The notes under the pieces were generated by a model, which was not told where the DNA came from, ran no database searches, and saw only the letters and a list, made by a program, of their open reading frames with translations. The translations under genes were made by a program, and so were the position numbers. From CAZEHS01 sp964424355 (GTDB taxonomy: Bacteria > Bacillota > Clostridia > Peptostreptococcales > Acidaminobacteraceae), in the NCBI GenBank assembly GCA_964424355.1, contig CAYRIO010000008.1:77009-141008 (forward strand): a stretch of DNA of 64,000 nt, in the 5' to 3' direction. This document shows positions 15,763 through 25,117 of the stretch, in pieces (the first letter of the stretch is position 1; each line of letters opens with the position of its first letter).

Positions 15763-17979
15763 TTATTTCAGCCCCAGGAAGGCCTGGATGATCGGTGAAA
15801 ACTGAACCACCATGCCGGCCATGACGATGCTGACCATGCTGAGGAGTTTCAGCAGGATATTGAGGCTGGGGCCCGCGGTGTCTTTGAAGGGGTCGCCCAC
15901 GGTGTCGCCGACGACGGTGGCCCTGTGGCAGTCGCTCTGTTTGCCCCCATAGTTGCCTGCCTCCACATATTTTTTCGCGTTATCCCAGGCGCCCCCGGAA
16001 TTGTTCAGCATGATGGCGAAGGCAAAGCCGCTGGCCAGGCTACCCACCAGCAAGCCCATGACACCGCTGACTCCCAGGATGAGACCGCTGACGGCAGGGA
16101 TGATGATGGCCATCAGGGAGGGGAGGATCATGGCCTTTTGAGCGCCTTTGGTTGAAATTTCAACGCACCGAGCGTAATCAGGCACACCGGTTCCTTCCAT
16201 CAGGCCGGGAATCTCTTTGAACTGTCTGCGCACCTCTTCCACCATCTGCCTGGCGACCCGTCCCACCGCACCGATGGTCATGGCTGAGAACACCATGGGA
16301 AGGGCTGCTCCCACAAAGAGGCCGACGAGGACATAGGGGTTCATCAGGTTGATCCGGAACGTATCCACGAACCAGTTCACATCCATTCGTGCCAAATCCA
16401 CGGAGGAATCGATGTGTAGCTTCTCAAGCAGGAGGTTGGCAGAGCCCAGGTTTCGCTCTAGGGCTGTTCGGACCTCTTCCAGATACGAGGAGAGGAGGGC
16501 CATGGCCGTCAGACCGGCGGAACCGATGGCAAAGCCCTTTCCTGTAGCGGCGGTGGTGTTCCCTAGGCTGTCCAGGGCATCAGTCCTGTTCCGTACGATG
16601 GGATCCAGACCGCTCATTTCCGCATTACCCCCGGCGTTGTCGGCAATCGGGCCGTAAGCGTCGGTGGCCAGGGTGATTCCCAGGGTGGAGAGCATCCCCA
16701 CGGCGGCGATACCGATGCCGTAGAGGCCCATGGAAAGATTCTCGTAGCCGCCGGCAAAGGCAAAACTGAAGATGATCGCCATCGAAATGGAAATGACAGG
16801 GACGGCGGTGGAGGACATACCCAGGGAAATCCCTTCCAGGATGACGGTGGCCGGGCCCGTAACCGACTGCTCGGCGATTCGGCGGGTTGGTTTGAAATCC
16901 GCCGAGGTATAGTATTCAGTGGATTTCCCAATGACGATGCCGGAGAGGAGTCCCGCAATCAAAGCACCCAGAATCCCGGAGTGCTCCGGCAGCAGGAGCG
17001 TAATGAAGAGCCAGGAGGCGCCGATGATCAGAACCGCCGACAGATTCACGCCGTTTCCCAGGGCGCTGAGCAGCTGCTTCTGTGTGGCGCCTTCCTGCGT
17101 TCTGACCACGAAGATGCCGGCAATGGAGGCCACAATGCCAGAGGCGGCCAGCATCAAGGGGAGGATCAGGGCGTGGAGCTGGTTGGCGGGATTCCCTACG
17201 AAGGCGGCGACACCTAAGGCGGCGGTTGCTAAAATGGCGCCGCAGTAGGATTCATAGAGATCCGCGCCCATGCCGGCAACGTCTCCGACTATATCGCCCA
17301 CATTGTCTGCAATAACGGCGGGATTACGGGGGTCATCCTCCGGAATCCCTGCTTCGATCTTACCCACCAGATCCGCCCCCACATCGGCGGCCTTGGTGAA
17401 AATACCGCCGCCCACCCGGGCGAAGAGTGCCTGGGTGGAAGCGCCCATGCCGAAGCACAGCATGGTCACCGTGATTTCATTAAGGCTCATGCCCCAGAGA
17501 TACAGGGCCAGGAACCAGGCGGAGATATCGAAAAGTCCCAGGCCCACCACCACCAGCCCCATGACGGCGCCGCTGCGGAAGGCCACCCGAAGGCCTTTGT
17601 CCAAGGAGATGCTGGCGCCATAGGCGGTGCGGGGGGAAGCTTTGGTAGCGGCTTTCATGCCCAGGTAGCCGGACAGCCCCGAAAAAAAGCCGCCGGTCAG
17701 AAACGCAAAGGGTACCAAGGGGTGCTGGGCTTTCAGCCCCCAGGAAATCAACAGGAAGAAGAGGAACAGGCCCACAAAAACCAGGCTCACCACCTTGTAC
17801 TGCTGACGGAGGTAAGCGGAAGCCCCTTCGCTGACATGGGCGGCGATGCTGATCATGATGGGGCTGCCCTCCGGCTCCTTCAGCATCTGCCGGTAAAAAT
17901 ACAAGGCGAAGAACAAGGCCGAGACGGCAGCAAGCGGAGCGAAAAACCACATCGTTGGCAACTGGCTCAAAGTACCCAT
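15763..17979 (-). CDS. hppA: Membrane-bound proton/sodium-pumping pyrophosphatase, K+-dependent type
   Basis: Couples hydrolysis of pyrophosphate to ion pumping across the cytoplasmic membrane. The 738-residue protein has about 16 hydrophobic segments and the substrate-site motifs GGGIFTKAADVGADLVGKIE, DNVGDIVGDVAGMGADLYE and, near the C-terminus, the conserved TVVGDTVGDPFKDTAGPS. In GNTTAATGKG, Ala477 and Gly480 occupy the positions that are Lys and Thr in K+-independent enzymes, so it belongs to the K+-dependent class. Many of that class pump Na+, but the pumped ion is inference. ATG 17979 is preferred because GGGAGG lies 8 nt upstream; a TTG two codons earlier is too close to that site. 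Confidence 0.95.
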   Translation of the reverse strand: MGTLSQLPTMWFFAPLAAVSALFFALYFYRQMLKEPEGSPIMISIAAHVSEGASAYLRQQYKVVSLVFVGLFLFFLLISWGLKAQHPLVPFAFLTGGFFSGLSGYLGMKAATKASPRTAYGASISLDKGLRVAFRSGAVMGLVVVGLGLFDISAWFLALYLWGMSLNEITVTMLCFGMGASTQALFARVGGGIFTKAADVGADLVGKIEAGIPEDDPRNPAVIADNVGDIVGDVAGMGADLYESYCGAILATAALGVAAFVGNPANQLHALILPLMLAASGIVASIAGIFVVRTQEGATQKQLLSALGNGVNLSAVLIIGASWLFITLLLPEHSGILGALIAGLLSGIVIGKSTEYYTSADFKPTRRIAEQSVTGPATVILEGISLGMSSTAVPVISISMAIIFSFAFAGGYENLSMGLYGIGIAAVGMLSTLGITLATDAYGPIADNAGGNAEMSGLDPIVRNRTDALDSLGNTTAATGKGFAIGSAGLTAMALLSSYLEEVRTALERNLGSANLLLEKLHIDSSVDLARMDVNWFVDTFRINLMNPYVLVGLFVGAALPMVFSAMTIGAVGRVARQMVEEVRRQFKEIPGLMEGTGVPDYARCVEISTKGAQKAMILPSLMAIIIPAVSGLILGVSGVMGLLVGSLASGFAFAIMLNNSGGAWDNAKKYVEAGNYGGKQSDCHRATVVGDTVGDPFKDTAGPSLNILLKLLSMVSIVMAGMVVQFSPIIQAFLGLK

Positions 17980-18066
17980 ATTCAAAGCCTCCCTTCAAGA
18001 CGGTTCTCCTATATGTATACCCCGAATTGACAAAGTTAACCATGAAGCTGAGGGCTGCGGGCCATG

Positions 18067-18099
18067 AAAAAAGCCCGCCGGGGCTGCCGACGGGCTTTT
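18067..18099 (-). terminator. Terminator of the beta-CASP nuclease gene
   Basis: On the minus strand AAAAGCCCG pairs with CGGGCTTTT around a GC-rich inner stem, and a run of six Ts ends the hairpin. It sits 9 nt after the stop codon. Confidence 0.8.
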
Positions 18100-18107
18100 G
18101 AAATCCT

Positions 18108-19511
18108 TTATAACTCCACGGTCTGGTTCATCACCGGAATCTCCGTGTGATACCCCAATACATCCCTCAGATGCTGGCTGAAGGGCAAGGCCATTTCGGG
18201 TTCCCCGTGGACCACAAAGGTTCTCTTTGGCGGGGTGGGGAATCCTTTCAGCCAGCTGATCAGATCTTCGCGGTCGGCATGGCCGGAAAACCCTTCCAAC
18301 GTATGGATCCGGGCGCCTACCTTCACGGTTTCGCCTAAAATCTGAACGGTGGGGTTTCCTTCTTTAATGAGGCGACCCAAAGAGCCGCAGGCCTGGTAGC
18401 CAACGAAAATCAGGCTGTTGTTATAGCCCCACAGATGGTGCTTGAGGTGGTGCTGGATCCGGCCTGCGTCACACATCCCGCTGGCGGAGATGATTACTTT
18501 CGGCGTATTGTCCCTATTCAGGGCGATGGAGCCGTCGCTGCTGGTGATGATATGCAGATTGGGCATTCGCAGGGGACTTTTTCCCGTGGCAAAAAGCGAA
18601 CGGGCATGCTCGTTGTAGTACTCACTGTTGTGTTCATAGACAGAGATGGCGTCAATGGCCAGGGGAGAGTCCACATAGATGGGGATCTGGAGCAGCTTAT
18701 CCCGCTTCGCAGGATCGGTGATGGCGGTACTCAGGGCGAACAGGATCTCCTGGGTCCGCCCAATGGCAAAGGACGGTATCAGGGCCGTGCCCCCCTTGTC
18801 GGTAGTATCCAGCAGGATATCCACCAGCCGTTCAACCCGGGTGGCCACGTTCTCGTGGTTCCGATCGCCGTAGGTGGATTCAACGATCAGATAGTCCGCA
18901 GCCGGCGGGTTCACGGGACGGTTCAGCATGGGGATTTCACGCATGCCCAAATCGCCTGAAAAGACCAGGGTCTTTTTGGGGCCTCCGTCATGGACAGTCA
19001 GCTCAATGAAGGCGGCTCCCAAAAGATGACCGGCGTTGTGATAGGTCACCGTGATGCCGGGGAGTACCTCGATTTCCCGCTCGTAATCCACGGGGTTCAG
19101 GTAGGCCAGGGATTCAATGGCTTCCTCCTCGGTGAACAGGGGACTTGCCTTCTGAAGGCCGGCCCGTTCCCGTTTCTTGTTCTCCCATTCAGTCTCTGCC
19201 TCGTGGATGCGACCGCTGTCCTTCAGAAGCAGGGTTGCCAGCTCTGCCGTGGGCCGGGTGCAGAGAATCCGGCTCTTGAACCCCCGCTTGACGAGCAGGG
19301 GGATTCGACCGCTGTGGTCGATATGGGCATGGGTCAGCAGCAGGACATCGATGCTGGCGGGATCATAAGGAAAGGGCTCACCGTTGAGCTTCTCCAGTTC
19401 TTTTTCACCCTGGAACTGGCCGCAATCGATCATGATCCGATATCTGTCTGTTTGGAGCAGGTAATTGGAGCCGGTTACGACTCCGGCTGCCCCGTGAAAT
19501 GTCAGGCGCAT
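18108..19511 (-). CDS. Metallo-beta-lactamase/beta-CASP RNA nuclease
   Basis: A 467-residue zinc-dependent ribonuclease-like protein. The MBL domain starts MRLTFHGAAGVVTGSN and carries LLLTHAHIDHSGRIP (HxHxDH) and VFSGDLG. The beta-CASP insert includes IPSFAIGRTQEILFAL and VIISASGMCDAGRI. The C-terminal motifs GFSGHADREDLISWL and FVVHGEPEMALPF complete the zinc site. The size and motif set match the CPSF/YSH1-like bacterial group rather than RNase J, which is longer. ATG 19511 follows GGAGG; the frame is open to 19583 without a ribosome site. Divergent from the FAH-family gene. Substrate unknown. Confidence 0.88.
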   Translation of the reverse strand: MRLTFHGAAGVVTGSNYLLQTDRYRIMIDCGQFQGEKELEKLNGEPFPYDPASIDVLLLTHAHIDHSGRIPLLVKRGFKSRILCTRPTAELATLLLKDSGRIHEAETEWENKKRERAGLQKASPLFTEEEAIESLAYLNPVDYEREIEVLPGITVTYHNAGHLLGAAFIELTVHDGGPKKTLVFSGDLGMREIPMLNRPVNPPAADYLIVESTYGDRNHENVATRVERLVDILLDTTDKGGTALIPSFAIGRTQEILFALSTAITDPAKRDKLLQIPIYVDSPLAIDAISVYEHNSEYYNEHARSLFATGKSPLRMPNLHIITSSDGSIALNRDNTPKVIISASGMCDAGRIQHHLKHHLWGYNNSLIFVGYQACGSLGRLIKEGNPTVQILGETVKVGARIHTLEGFSGHADREDLISWLKGFPTPPKRTFVVHGEPEMALPFSQHLRDVLGYHTEIPVMNQTVEL

Positions 19512-19611
19512 AGGTAACCTCCCGAAAATGATATGGCAAGCTGAAATCTGTTCCTTGAGACATTCATACCCAATAAAATCCACGAATCTTTCTTCCGGTG
19601 ACGATTTATTA

Positions 19612-19617
19612 TATACT
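19612..19617 (+). promoter_or_regulatory. -10 element of the FAH-family gene
   Basis: TATACT about 65 nt before the start codon at 19682, with a T-rich but poor -35 region. Confidence 0.35.
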
Positions 19618-19681
19618 GGAACAGAAGTGCCTGAAAGGAAAGTTTTGGTCGAAATATTTTGAATAGTAGGAGGAAATCCTC

Positions 19682-20575
19682 ATGCGTTTTGTGCGATTTG
19701 ATTTGGGCGCGGGGCCGGAAGTCGGTATGGAGAACAGCATGGGCCGATTGGTGCCCTGCTCTGAAATATGCAGGATCCTGGGATGGGATCCCGTGGAATC
19801 CTTGCAGGAGATCATTGATAATTGGAATGATTTCCGGATTGGTGATGCCATGATCCAAGCGGAAAAGCATCCGGGTTTTGACCCGGCAGGGGCCACAATC
19901 CTGACACCGATCCCCTGGACCAAGCGGAACGTCTTTTGCCTGGGTAAGAATTATCTGGAACATGCGAAAGAGTTGGAGGGACTGACAGCGAATCTATCAG
20001 GGGTTCCTGAGTATCCCATTTACTTTACAAAAACTGCGTCCCCAGCCATCGGGCCAGAGGAAGCGATCCGTATTTTTCCGGAAGTCACCGGCGGCGAAGT
20101 GGATTACGAGGTGGAGCTGGCCATCGTCATCGGCAAGCAAGGGGTGAACATCAATCCTCTGGATGCGGAGGAGTACATTTTCGGATATACCATCCTGAAT
20201 GACATTTCGGCCCGGCAGCTGCAGGTGCGTCATACCCAGTGGTTCCGGGGCAAATGCCTGGATACCCACACGGTCATCGGCCCGGCCATCGTTCATCGGA
20301 GCCTGCTGCCGTTCCCCTTGAACCTGAAGCTGGGAACCCGGGTGAATGGTGAGGTTCGGCAGGAATCGGATACCTCCCACCTGATTTTTGATATCCCCAC
20401 GATCATCAGTGACATTTCACGGGCAACGACCCTGTATCCCGGTGATATCATCGCTACGGGTACCCCTTCCGGCGTGGGCATGGGGTTTAAACCGCCCCGC
20501 TATCTGCAGGCAGGTGATGTGGTGGAGTGCTGGATTGAAGGGATCGGCGTGCTTAAAAATCCCGTAACCCTTTAA
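19682..20575 (+). CDS. Fumarylacetoacetate hydrolase family protein
   Basis: A 297-residue protein with an N-terminal accessory region and a C-terminal FAH domain. Features seen are VFCLGKNYLEHAKEL, the metal-site acidic motif GGEVDYEVELAIVIGK, YTILNDISARQLQ, GKCLDTHTVIGP and IIATGTPSGVGMGFKPP. Enzymes of this family hydrolyse or decarboxylate beta-diketo acids such as acylpyruvates or oxaloacetate, using Mg2+ bound by the acidic triad. The exact substrate cannot be told from sequence. ATG 19682 follows AGGAGG. It appears monocistronic. Confidence 0.88.
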   Translation: MRFVRFDLGAGPEVGMENSMGRLVPCSEICRILGWDPVESLQEIIDNWNDFRIGDAMIQAEKHPGFDPAGATILTPIPWTKRNVFCLGKNYLEHAKELEGLTANLSGVPEYPIYFTKTASPAIGPEEAIRIFPEVTGGEVDYEVELAIVIGKQGVNINPLDAEEYIFGYTILNDISARQLQVRHTQWFRGKCLDTHTVIGPAIVHRSLLPFPLNLKLGTRVNGEVRQESDTSHLIFDIPTIISDISRATTLYPGDIIATGTPSGVGMGFKPPRYLQAGDVVECWIEGIGVLKNPVTL

Positions 20576-20587
20576 ACAATTGACTGT

Positions 20588-20595
20588 GCTATAAT
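20588..20595 (+). promoter_or_regulatory. Extended -10 promoter upstream of the L,D-transpeptidase gene
   Basis: GC-TATAAT, preceded by T, forms a TGn-TATAAT extended -10 (TATAAT at 20590-20595). It gives a leader of about 110 nt before the gene at 20712. No clear -35. Confidence 0.4.
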
Positions 20596-20711
20596 AAAAA
20601 TGCCGAAGATCATGGGAAAAGATGTTCTGTGCGGGAATAGGGTGAAAAGGCCGTCGGTCCATGATCTGATGCCGGGATTTATCAATATCAGTAGAATAAT
20701 GAGGACTGTGT

Positions 20712-22088
20712 ATGAAATTTAGGCAGCTGCTGCCGCTTGTGATAGGGTTAATGGTGATGGGAACTCCGGTTACAGGTGAGTCCAATCTGGGCACCCCCGC
20801 TTCCGCGAATCCTCCCCCGCCCGATGTTCCCTGGAAATCCGTAATTGTTACAGATGAGCTGGAGAAGAACCATAAAACCGCATTCTACCCTGTGAGACCG
20901 GCAGGGGAGAAAGTGATAGGCAACGGGCGGCTGATTGCTTATTTTTCAGGCGCGCTGCCGGTGGGTGTGCAGGAAGAACTGCGATACACCCAATATCCGG
21001 TAGCGAAAGAATATCTGATGCTTCTGAGCGGCAGTGCGGTTTCGGTGAAGGCTCAGCCCCGTTTCGGCTCGGCAACGGTCAAGACGGTGGGGCGCTATCA
21101 GCCGATTACGACCGATGGGGTCGTCCGCGGTGAGTATGTTCAAAGGTCAAACAGCAGTGACTGGTATCGGGTGCGCCTGGGTACTGCGGAAGCGCCGAAG
21201 GAAGGGTATGTTTTTGCGCCCAGCGTGACCCGCCGCGGCTTTCAGTTCAATCGGATGGCGGAGTCGGTCAATCGTTTGAAAAAGGCTGTCGATAGCGGTA
21301 CGATTGGACATGTGGACAATTATAAGAACCGTTCCGGTTGGGCACCCCTCCATCTGGGACAGACCAGTGATGATTTCGGAGTTCTCAGGGACCAGGCGGC
21401 CCCTGCGTATTTTCGGGCAGATACCACCGGGGATTTTCGCTATCTGACGGACGGCTCCCTGGTGAACATCCTGAATGAACAAGGGGATTTCTATGAGGTC
21501 TCCGCGGTTGATTTTGATGGCATATATTTCGTTCCCAAGAAGTACATCCCCGCTGAACCGAGACTGACCGCATTGAATAAGGTCGTGGTGGTGGACCGAA
21601 AAAACCAAAACGAAGCGGTGTTTGAACGCTCAGGAGAAAAGTGGAAGCTCATTTCCTATCTGATGGCGACCACGGGGGAGAAGGCGGAGTTCAAGCAGGA
21701 GACATCCCTTGGCAACTTCATGGTCATCGAGAAGCGGTCGAAATTCATGTATCTGGGAGACGTCTCTAAGGAAATTGAAGGCTATGCGCCCTTTGCAATC
21801 CGGTTCAATGGTGGTGCCTATATCCATGGTGTTCCGGTGAACTACAAGGATATCAAGAGCAGGGTGGTTGTGAAACCACCGGTTCTGGATCTGCTGGGCA
21901 ATGTCATCAGCCCGGCGGTGATGCGGGATATCGTTGTCGGTCGGACGGATCCTGGAATCCAAGAGTTCCTCTCATCTATCGGAACGACCCCCCGGTCCCA
22001 CAAATGTGTCAGAAATTATACGTCCCATGCGAAGTTCTTATACGACTGGGCGGAAATAGGATGTACGGCAGTCATTGTTATTGAATAA
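20712..22088 (+). CDS. Exported L,D-transpeptidase (YkuD domain) with SH3-like region
   Basis: Probably crosslinks or modifies peptidoglycan outside the membrane. The N-terminal hydrophobic signal (LLPLVIGLMVMG) is followed by about 290 residues with SH3-like repeats. The YkuD domain follows at about residues 300-458: SLGNFMVIEKR, YIHGVPVNYKD (the conserved His-Gly) and the catalytic SHKCVRN, with His430 and Cys432. The usual motif is SHGC(I/V)R; here Gly is replaced by Lys. The start ATG 20712 has a weak GAGG site. The next gene, 60 nt on, also encodes an exported SH3-containing protein, so the pair may act on the wall together. Confidence 0.85.
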   Translation: MKFRQLLPLVIGLMVMGTPVTGESNLGTPASANPPPPDVPWKSVIVTDELEKNHKTAFYPVRPAGEKVIGNGRLIAYFSGALPVGVQEELRYTQYPVAKEYLMLLSGSAVSVKAQPRFGSATVKTVGRYQPITTDGVVRGEYVQRSNSSDWYRVRLGTAEAPKEGYVFAPSVTRRGFQFNRMAESVNRLKKAVDSGTIGHVDNYKNRSGWAPLHLGQTSDDFGVLRDQAAPAYFRADTTGDFRYLTDGSLVNILNEQGDFYEVSAVDFDGIYFVPKKYIPAEPRLTALNKVVVVDRKNQNEAVFERSGEKWKLISYLMATTGEKAEFKQETSLGNFMVIEKRSKFMYLGDVSKEIEGYAPFAIRFNGGAYIHGVPVNYKDIKSRVVVKPPVLDLLGNVISPAVMRDIVVGRTDPGIQEFLSSIGTTPRSHKCVRNYTSHAKFLYDWAEIGCTAVIVIE

Positions 22089-22148
22089 GTAGAGATGCAG
22101 GCCCATGGTGAGTCCATGGGCTGTTGCCTTGTCAAGGAGCAAATAAAC

Positions 22149-23606
22149 ATGAAATATCGATGGATGACAGCGGGTGTTTTGATTCCCCTCCTGCTGAGCG
22201 GTTGTACACAGACCTTTGGTTCGGAGGGGGCGGAGAATCAGCCCCCGATGCAGGATATTCGGGAGAACCCCGGGGCGGTTTGGATGCTGCCGAAGGTGAC
22301 ACCAACACCGACGGTTGAAAAGGATTGGAAAAAAGGCTATCCCCGGGTGAATACCCAGGTTTTTGAGGGGCCTGAAATCTCGGCAAAGCCTGTTGGAACG
22401 ATACCGGCCAAGCTGCCGATCACGATATTGGAAGTAAAGAACGATGTCGCAGGGAATCCGGAATGGCTCCGGGTGGATCTGGCAGGGCGGACGGGAGCCA
22501 GTTGGGTGGAAGCCCGTCACCTGGTGAAACGGCCGGATGCCTTCATTTCAAAACCCTTTGCGGGGGTGGAATACGGGCCCGTTGCCAAGCCGACGGACTA
22601 CCCTGGAAATCCCCGGGTAGTGGTCAAAGGAGTTTATGTAACGGTCAATACGGCCTCTTCTCAGAATCTGGATGCGTTGATCCGGCTGGCTGAAGAAACA
22701 GAGATCAATGCCTTCGTCATCGATGTGAAGGATGATTATGGGAAGATGCTGTTCCATACCAAAGCGGCAAGTCTGTTTTGCCCAGAAGCGAACAAGGGGG
22801 CGCCGGTGAAGGATATTCGAGCCCTGATCCGCAGGCTGAAAGAAAAAAACATCTATGCGATTGCCCGGATTGTCACGTTCAAAACGCCCAACTACGCCTT
22901 GCTCTACCCGGAGCGGGCCATTACGGATACCGCGGTGGGCGATGTCTATCAGTCCAGCGACGGCCTGCACTGGGCCTCCGCCTATGACAGACAGCTGTGG
23001 CGCTACAATGTGGAAGTAGCCAAGGAAGCGGCGGAAGCCGGCTTCAATGAGATCCAGTTCGATTACGTGCGGTTTCCGGATGCAAAGCCTTCCGTGGAAA
23101 CCCGGCTGGATTATAAGAATGTCTGGAATGAATCGAAGGCGCTGGCGGTTTACCGGTATCTGCGCTTTTCCCGGGCAGAGTTGGAGCCGTACCACGTGTA
23201 TCTGGCGGCAGATACCTTCGGCTGGACAGCTTCCAGTCTGGGGGATGAGAACATCGGGCAGCACTGGGAGAGCGTGGCGAACGTTGTGGATTACAACTGC
23301 CCCATGATGTATCCGAGCCATTACGGGGCGGGGAATTTCGGATTATCCATCCCGGATGCGAAGCCCTACGCAACGATCAATGCCGGGATAAAGGATGCCC
23401 AGGGTCGGGATGCCAATCTGACGACACCCGGGACCCTGCGTCCCTGGATCCAGGACTTCACCGCCAAATGGGTCCGTGGCCATATCACCTACGGTCCTGC
23501 CGAAGTCCGTGCCCAGATCCAGGCCCTGGAGGACAATGGCGTGCATGAATTTTTAATCTGGAATGCCAGCAACCGGTATACCCGGCCAGCTTTGAAAGAG
23601 CAGTGA
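22149..23606 (+). CDS. Lipoprotein with SH3 domain and DUF4015 putative glycoside hydrolase domain
   Basis: A 485-residue exported lipoprotein. The signal LIPLLLSGC has a lipobox with Cys19. Residues about 60-135 look like a bacterial SH3 domain (VNTQVFEGPEISAKPVGTI). From about 150 on is a TIM-barrel-like domain of the DUF4015 type: VVVKGVYVTVNTASS, INAFVIDVKDDYG, YAIARIVTFKTP, FNEIQFDYVRFPD and YPSHYG. Acidic residues at strand ends (D in DVKDD, D in FDYVRFPD) are candidate catalytic groups. The substrate, possibly wall glycan, is unproven. It lies downstream of the L,D-transpeptidase in one transcription unit. Confidence 0.85.
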   Translation: MKYRWMTAGVLIPLLLSGCTQTFGSEGAENQPPMQDIRENPGAVWMLPKVTPTPTVEKDWKKGYPRVNTQVFEGPEISAKPVGTIPAKLPITILEVKNDVAGNPEWLRVDLAGRTGASWVEARHLVKRPDAFISKPFAGVEYGPVAKPTDYPGNPRVVVKGVYVTVNTASSQNLDALIRLAEETEINAFVIDVKDDYGKMLFHTKAASLFCPEANKGAPVKDIRALIRRLKEKNIYAIARIVTFKTPNYALLYPERAITDTAVGDVYQSSDGLHWASAYDRQLWRYNVEVAKEAAEAGFNEIQFDYVRFPDAKPSVETRLDYKNVWNESKALAVYRYLRFSRAELEPYHVYLAADTFGWTASSLGDENIGQHWESVANVVDYNCPMMYPSHYGAGNFGLSIPDAKPYATINAGIKDAQGRDANLTTPGTLRPWIQDFTAKWVRGHITYGPAEVRAQIQALEDNGVHEFLIWNASNRYTRPALKEQ

Positions 23607-23623
23607 AAGGATACTTTTTCTAT

Positions 23624-23631
23624 GGTATAAT
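23624..23631 (+). promoter_or_regulatory. Extended -10 promoter of pyrE
   Basis: TGG-TATAAT (TATAAT 23626-23631), an extended -10, about 57 nt before the pyrE start. No good -35. Confidence 0.5.
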
Positions 23632-23687
23632 TGGTGAAGTCCAACGCTCTTTTAAGAACGTCCGGGAGACGAAAAGGAGGATTTATC

Positions 23688-24362
23688 ATGTCAAACCAAA
23701 CAAATAACTTGAGAGATCAGGCTTTAGCCGAAAAGCTGGCGGCCATGCTGCTGGAAATCAAAGCCGTTTCCATCGTGGGTCAGGATCAGCTCTTCACCTG
23801 GGTATCAGGCATAAAGTCCCCGATCTACTGTGATAATCGTGTCACCATCAGCTACCCGGCGGTGCGTACCGCAATAGCCAAAGGCTTTGCCGACCTGATC
23901 CGCAAAGGCTATCCCGAGGCGGATGTGATTGCCGGCACGGCAACGGCCGGAATCCCCCATGCGGCGTGGGTGGCCCAGGAACTGGATAAATCCATGGTCT
24001 ACGTACGAAGCACCCCTAAGGGTCACGGGAAAGGCAACCAGATCGAAGGCCGTTTGGCTCCGGGCGCCAAGGTGATTCTCATTGAGGACCTCCTGTCCAC
24101 TGGCGGCAGCTCCTTAAAAGCGGTCGAAGCACTGCAGGAAGCAGGAGCAGAAGTGATCGCTGTCCTGGCCATCTTCAGCTACCAATTCCCAGAGGTACAG
24201 GCGAAGTTCGGTGCCGCAAACATCCCGTTCCAAACGTTGACGGATTACGGTGTATTGCTGCCCTTGGCCGCATCCCTGGGCTATGTGAAACAGGAAGAGA
24301 TTGAAGTGCTTAAGGCTTGGAGCAGTAATCCCAGAATATTTACAGACACACAAAGCAGCTAA
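23688..24362 (+). CDS. pyrE: Orotate phosphoribosyltransferase
   Basis: Joins orotate to PRPP to give OMP in pyrimidine synthesis. The 224-residue protein has the PRPP loop VILIEDLLSTGGSSLKAVEAL (about residues 122-142), a flexible loop in RSTPKGHGKGNQIEG, and FTWVSGIKSPIYCDNR near the N-terminus. ATG 23688 follows AAAAGGAGG; the frame extends upstream without a better start. It stands apart from other pyr genes. A weak hairpin (AAAGCAGC with GCTGCTTTT, about 24373-24411) lies after it. Confidence 0.95.
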   Translation: MSNQTNNLRDQALAEKLAAMLLEIKAVSIVGQDQLFTWVSGIKSPIYCDNRVTISYPAVRTAIAKGFADLIRKGYPEADVIAGTATAGIPHAAWVAQELDKSMVYVRSTPKGHGKGNQIEGRLAPGAKVILIEDLLSTGGSSLKAVEALQEAGAEVIAVLAIFSYQFPEVQAKFGAANIPFQTLTDYGVLLPLAASLGYVKQEEIEVLKAWSSNPRIFTDTQSS

Positions 24363-24453
24363 GGCAGTGTACAAAGCAGCGGCGAGCCTATGAATCGCAG
24401 CTGCTTTTCGGATAATGTGGGAAGCGATCTCCCACCGGTGTAAGGAGTCTGTC

Positions 24454-25095
24454 ATGCGAATCAGAAGTAATCCCCTGGCGGAAGCGGAGCTGTTGAAGCG
24501 AAAGCATCTGCTGCTCACACCCACCAAGGATACCCCGGTAGACCTGAAAAAAGCATTTGTAGGCAATCCCCCAATCTATCTGGAGTTGGGAATGGGCAAG
24601 GGCCAGTTCCTGCTCCAGATGGCCCAGGCGCATCCGGGTGCAGCCTTCATCGGCGTTGAAATGCTGAAGGAAGTCCTGGCCAAGGCGGTTCGGAAATCCG
24701 ATGAGCTGGGACTGGACAACTGCCGGTTCATTTGGGACCGCATCAAGGAGATTGACGGGTGGTTTCCGCCGGCCTCCTTTGCCGGAATCTACCTGAATTT
24801 TTCCGACCCCTGGCCCAAGGATCGGCACGGCAAGCGCCGGCTGACCCATCCGGATTATCTGGACCGCTATCGGAAGCTGTTGGTGCCGGGCGGGTTCATC
24901 CAGTTCCGCACGGACAACCGGGAACTCTTCGAGTTTTCCCTGAATGCGTTCTTGGAATCGGCGTATCAGGTGCGCAAGGTACGCCTGGACTGGCACCGGC
25001 ATCCGGATTCTGAAGGGGTTCCCCGAACGGAGTATGAAGAGAAATTCGCAGCGTCGGGGAAGCCGATCTACCAGTTGGAAGCGAAGCCGTTATGA
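24454..25095 (+). CDS. trmB: tRNA (guanine-N7-)-methyltransferase
   Basis: Methylates N7 of G46 in tRNA with SAM. The 213-residue protein shows motif I LELGMGKGQFLLQMA, the post-I acidic FIGVEMLKEVL, and the TrmB signature LNFSDPWPKDRHGKRRLTH. FIQFRTDNRELFEFS follows, and the C-terminal EYEEKFAASGKPIYQLEA is conserved. ATG 24454 has TAAGGAG before it. It is 22 nt upstream of the cardiolipin synthase gene. Confidence 0.95.
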   Translation: MRIRSNPLAEAELLKRKHLLLTPTKDTPVDLKKAFVGNPPIYLELGMGKGQFLLQMAQAHPGAAFIGVEMLKEVLAKAVRKSDELGLDNCRFIWDRIKEIDGWFPPASFAGIYLNFSDPWPKDRHGKRRLTHPDYLDRYRKLLVPGGFIQFRTDNRELFEFSLNAFLESAYQVRKVRLDWHRHPDSEGVPRTEYEEKFAASGKPIYQLEAKPL

Positions 25096-25117
25096 TGTGA
25101 CAGGGGAGCTGTTCTGA

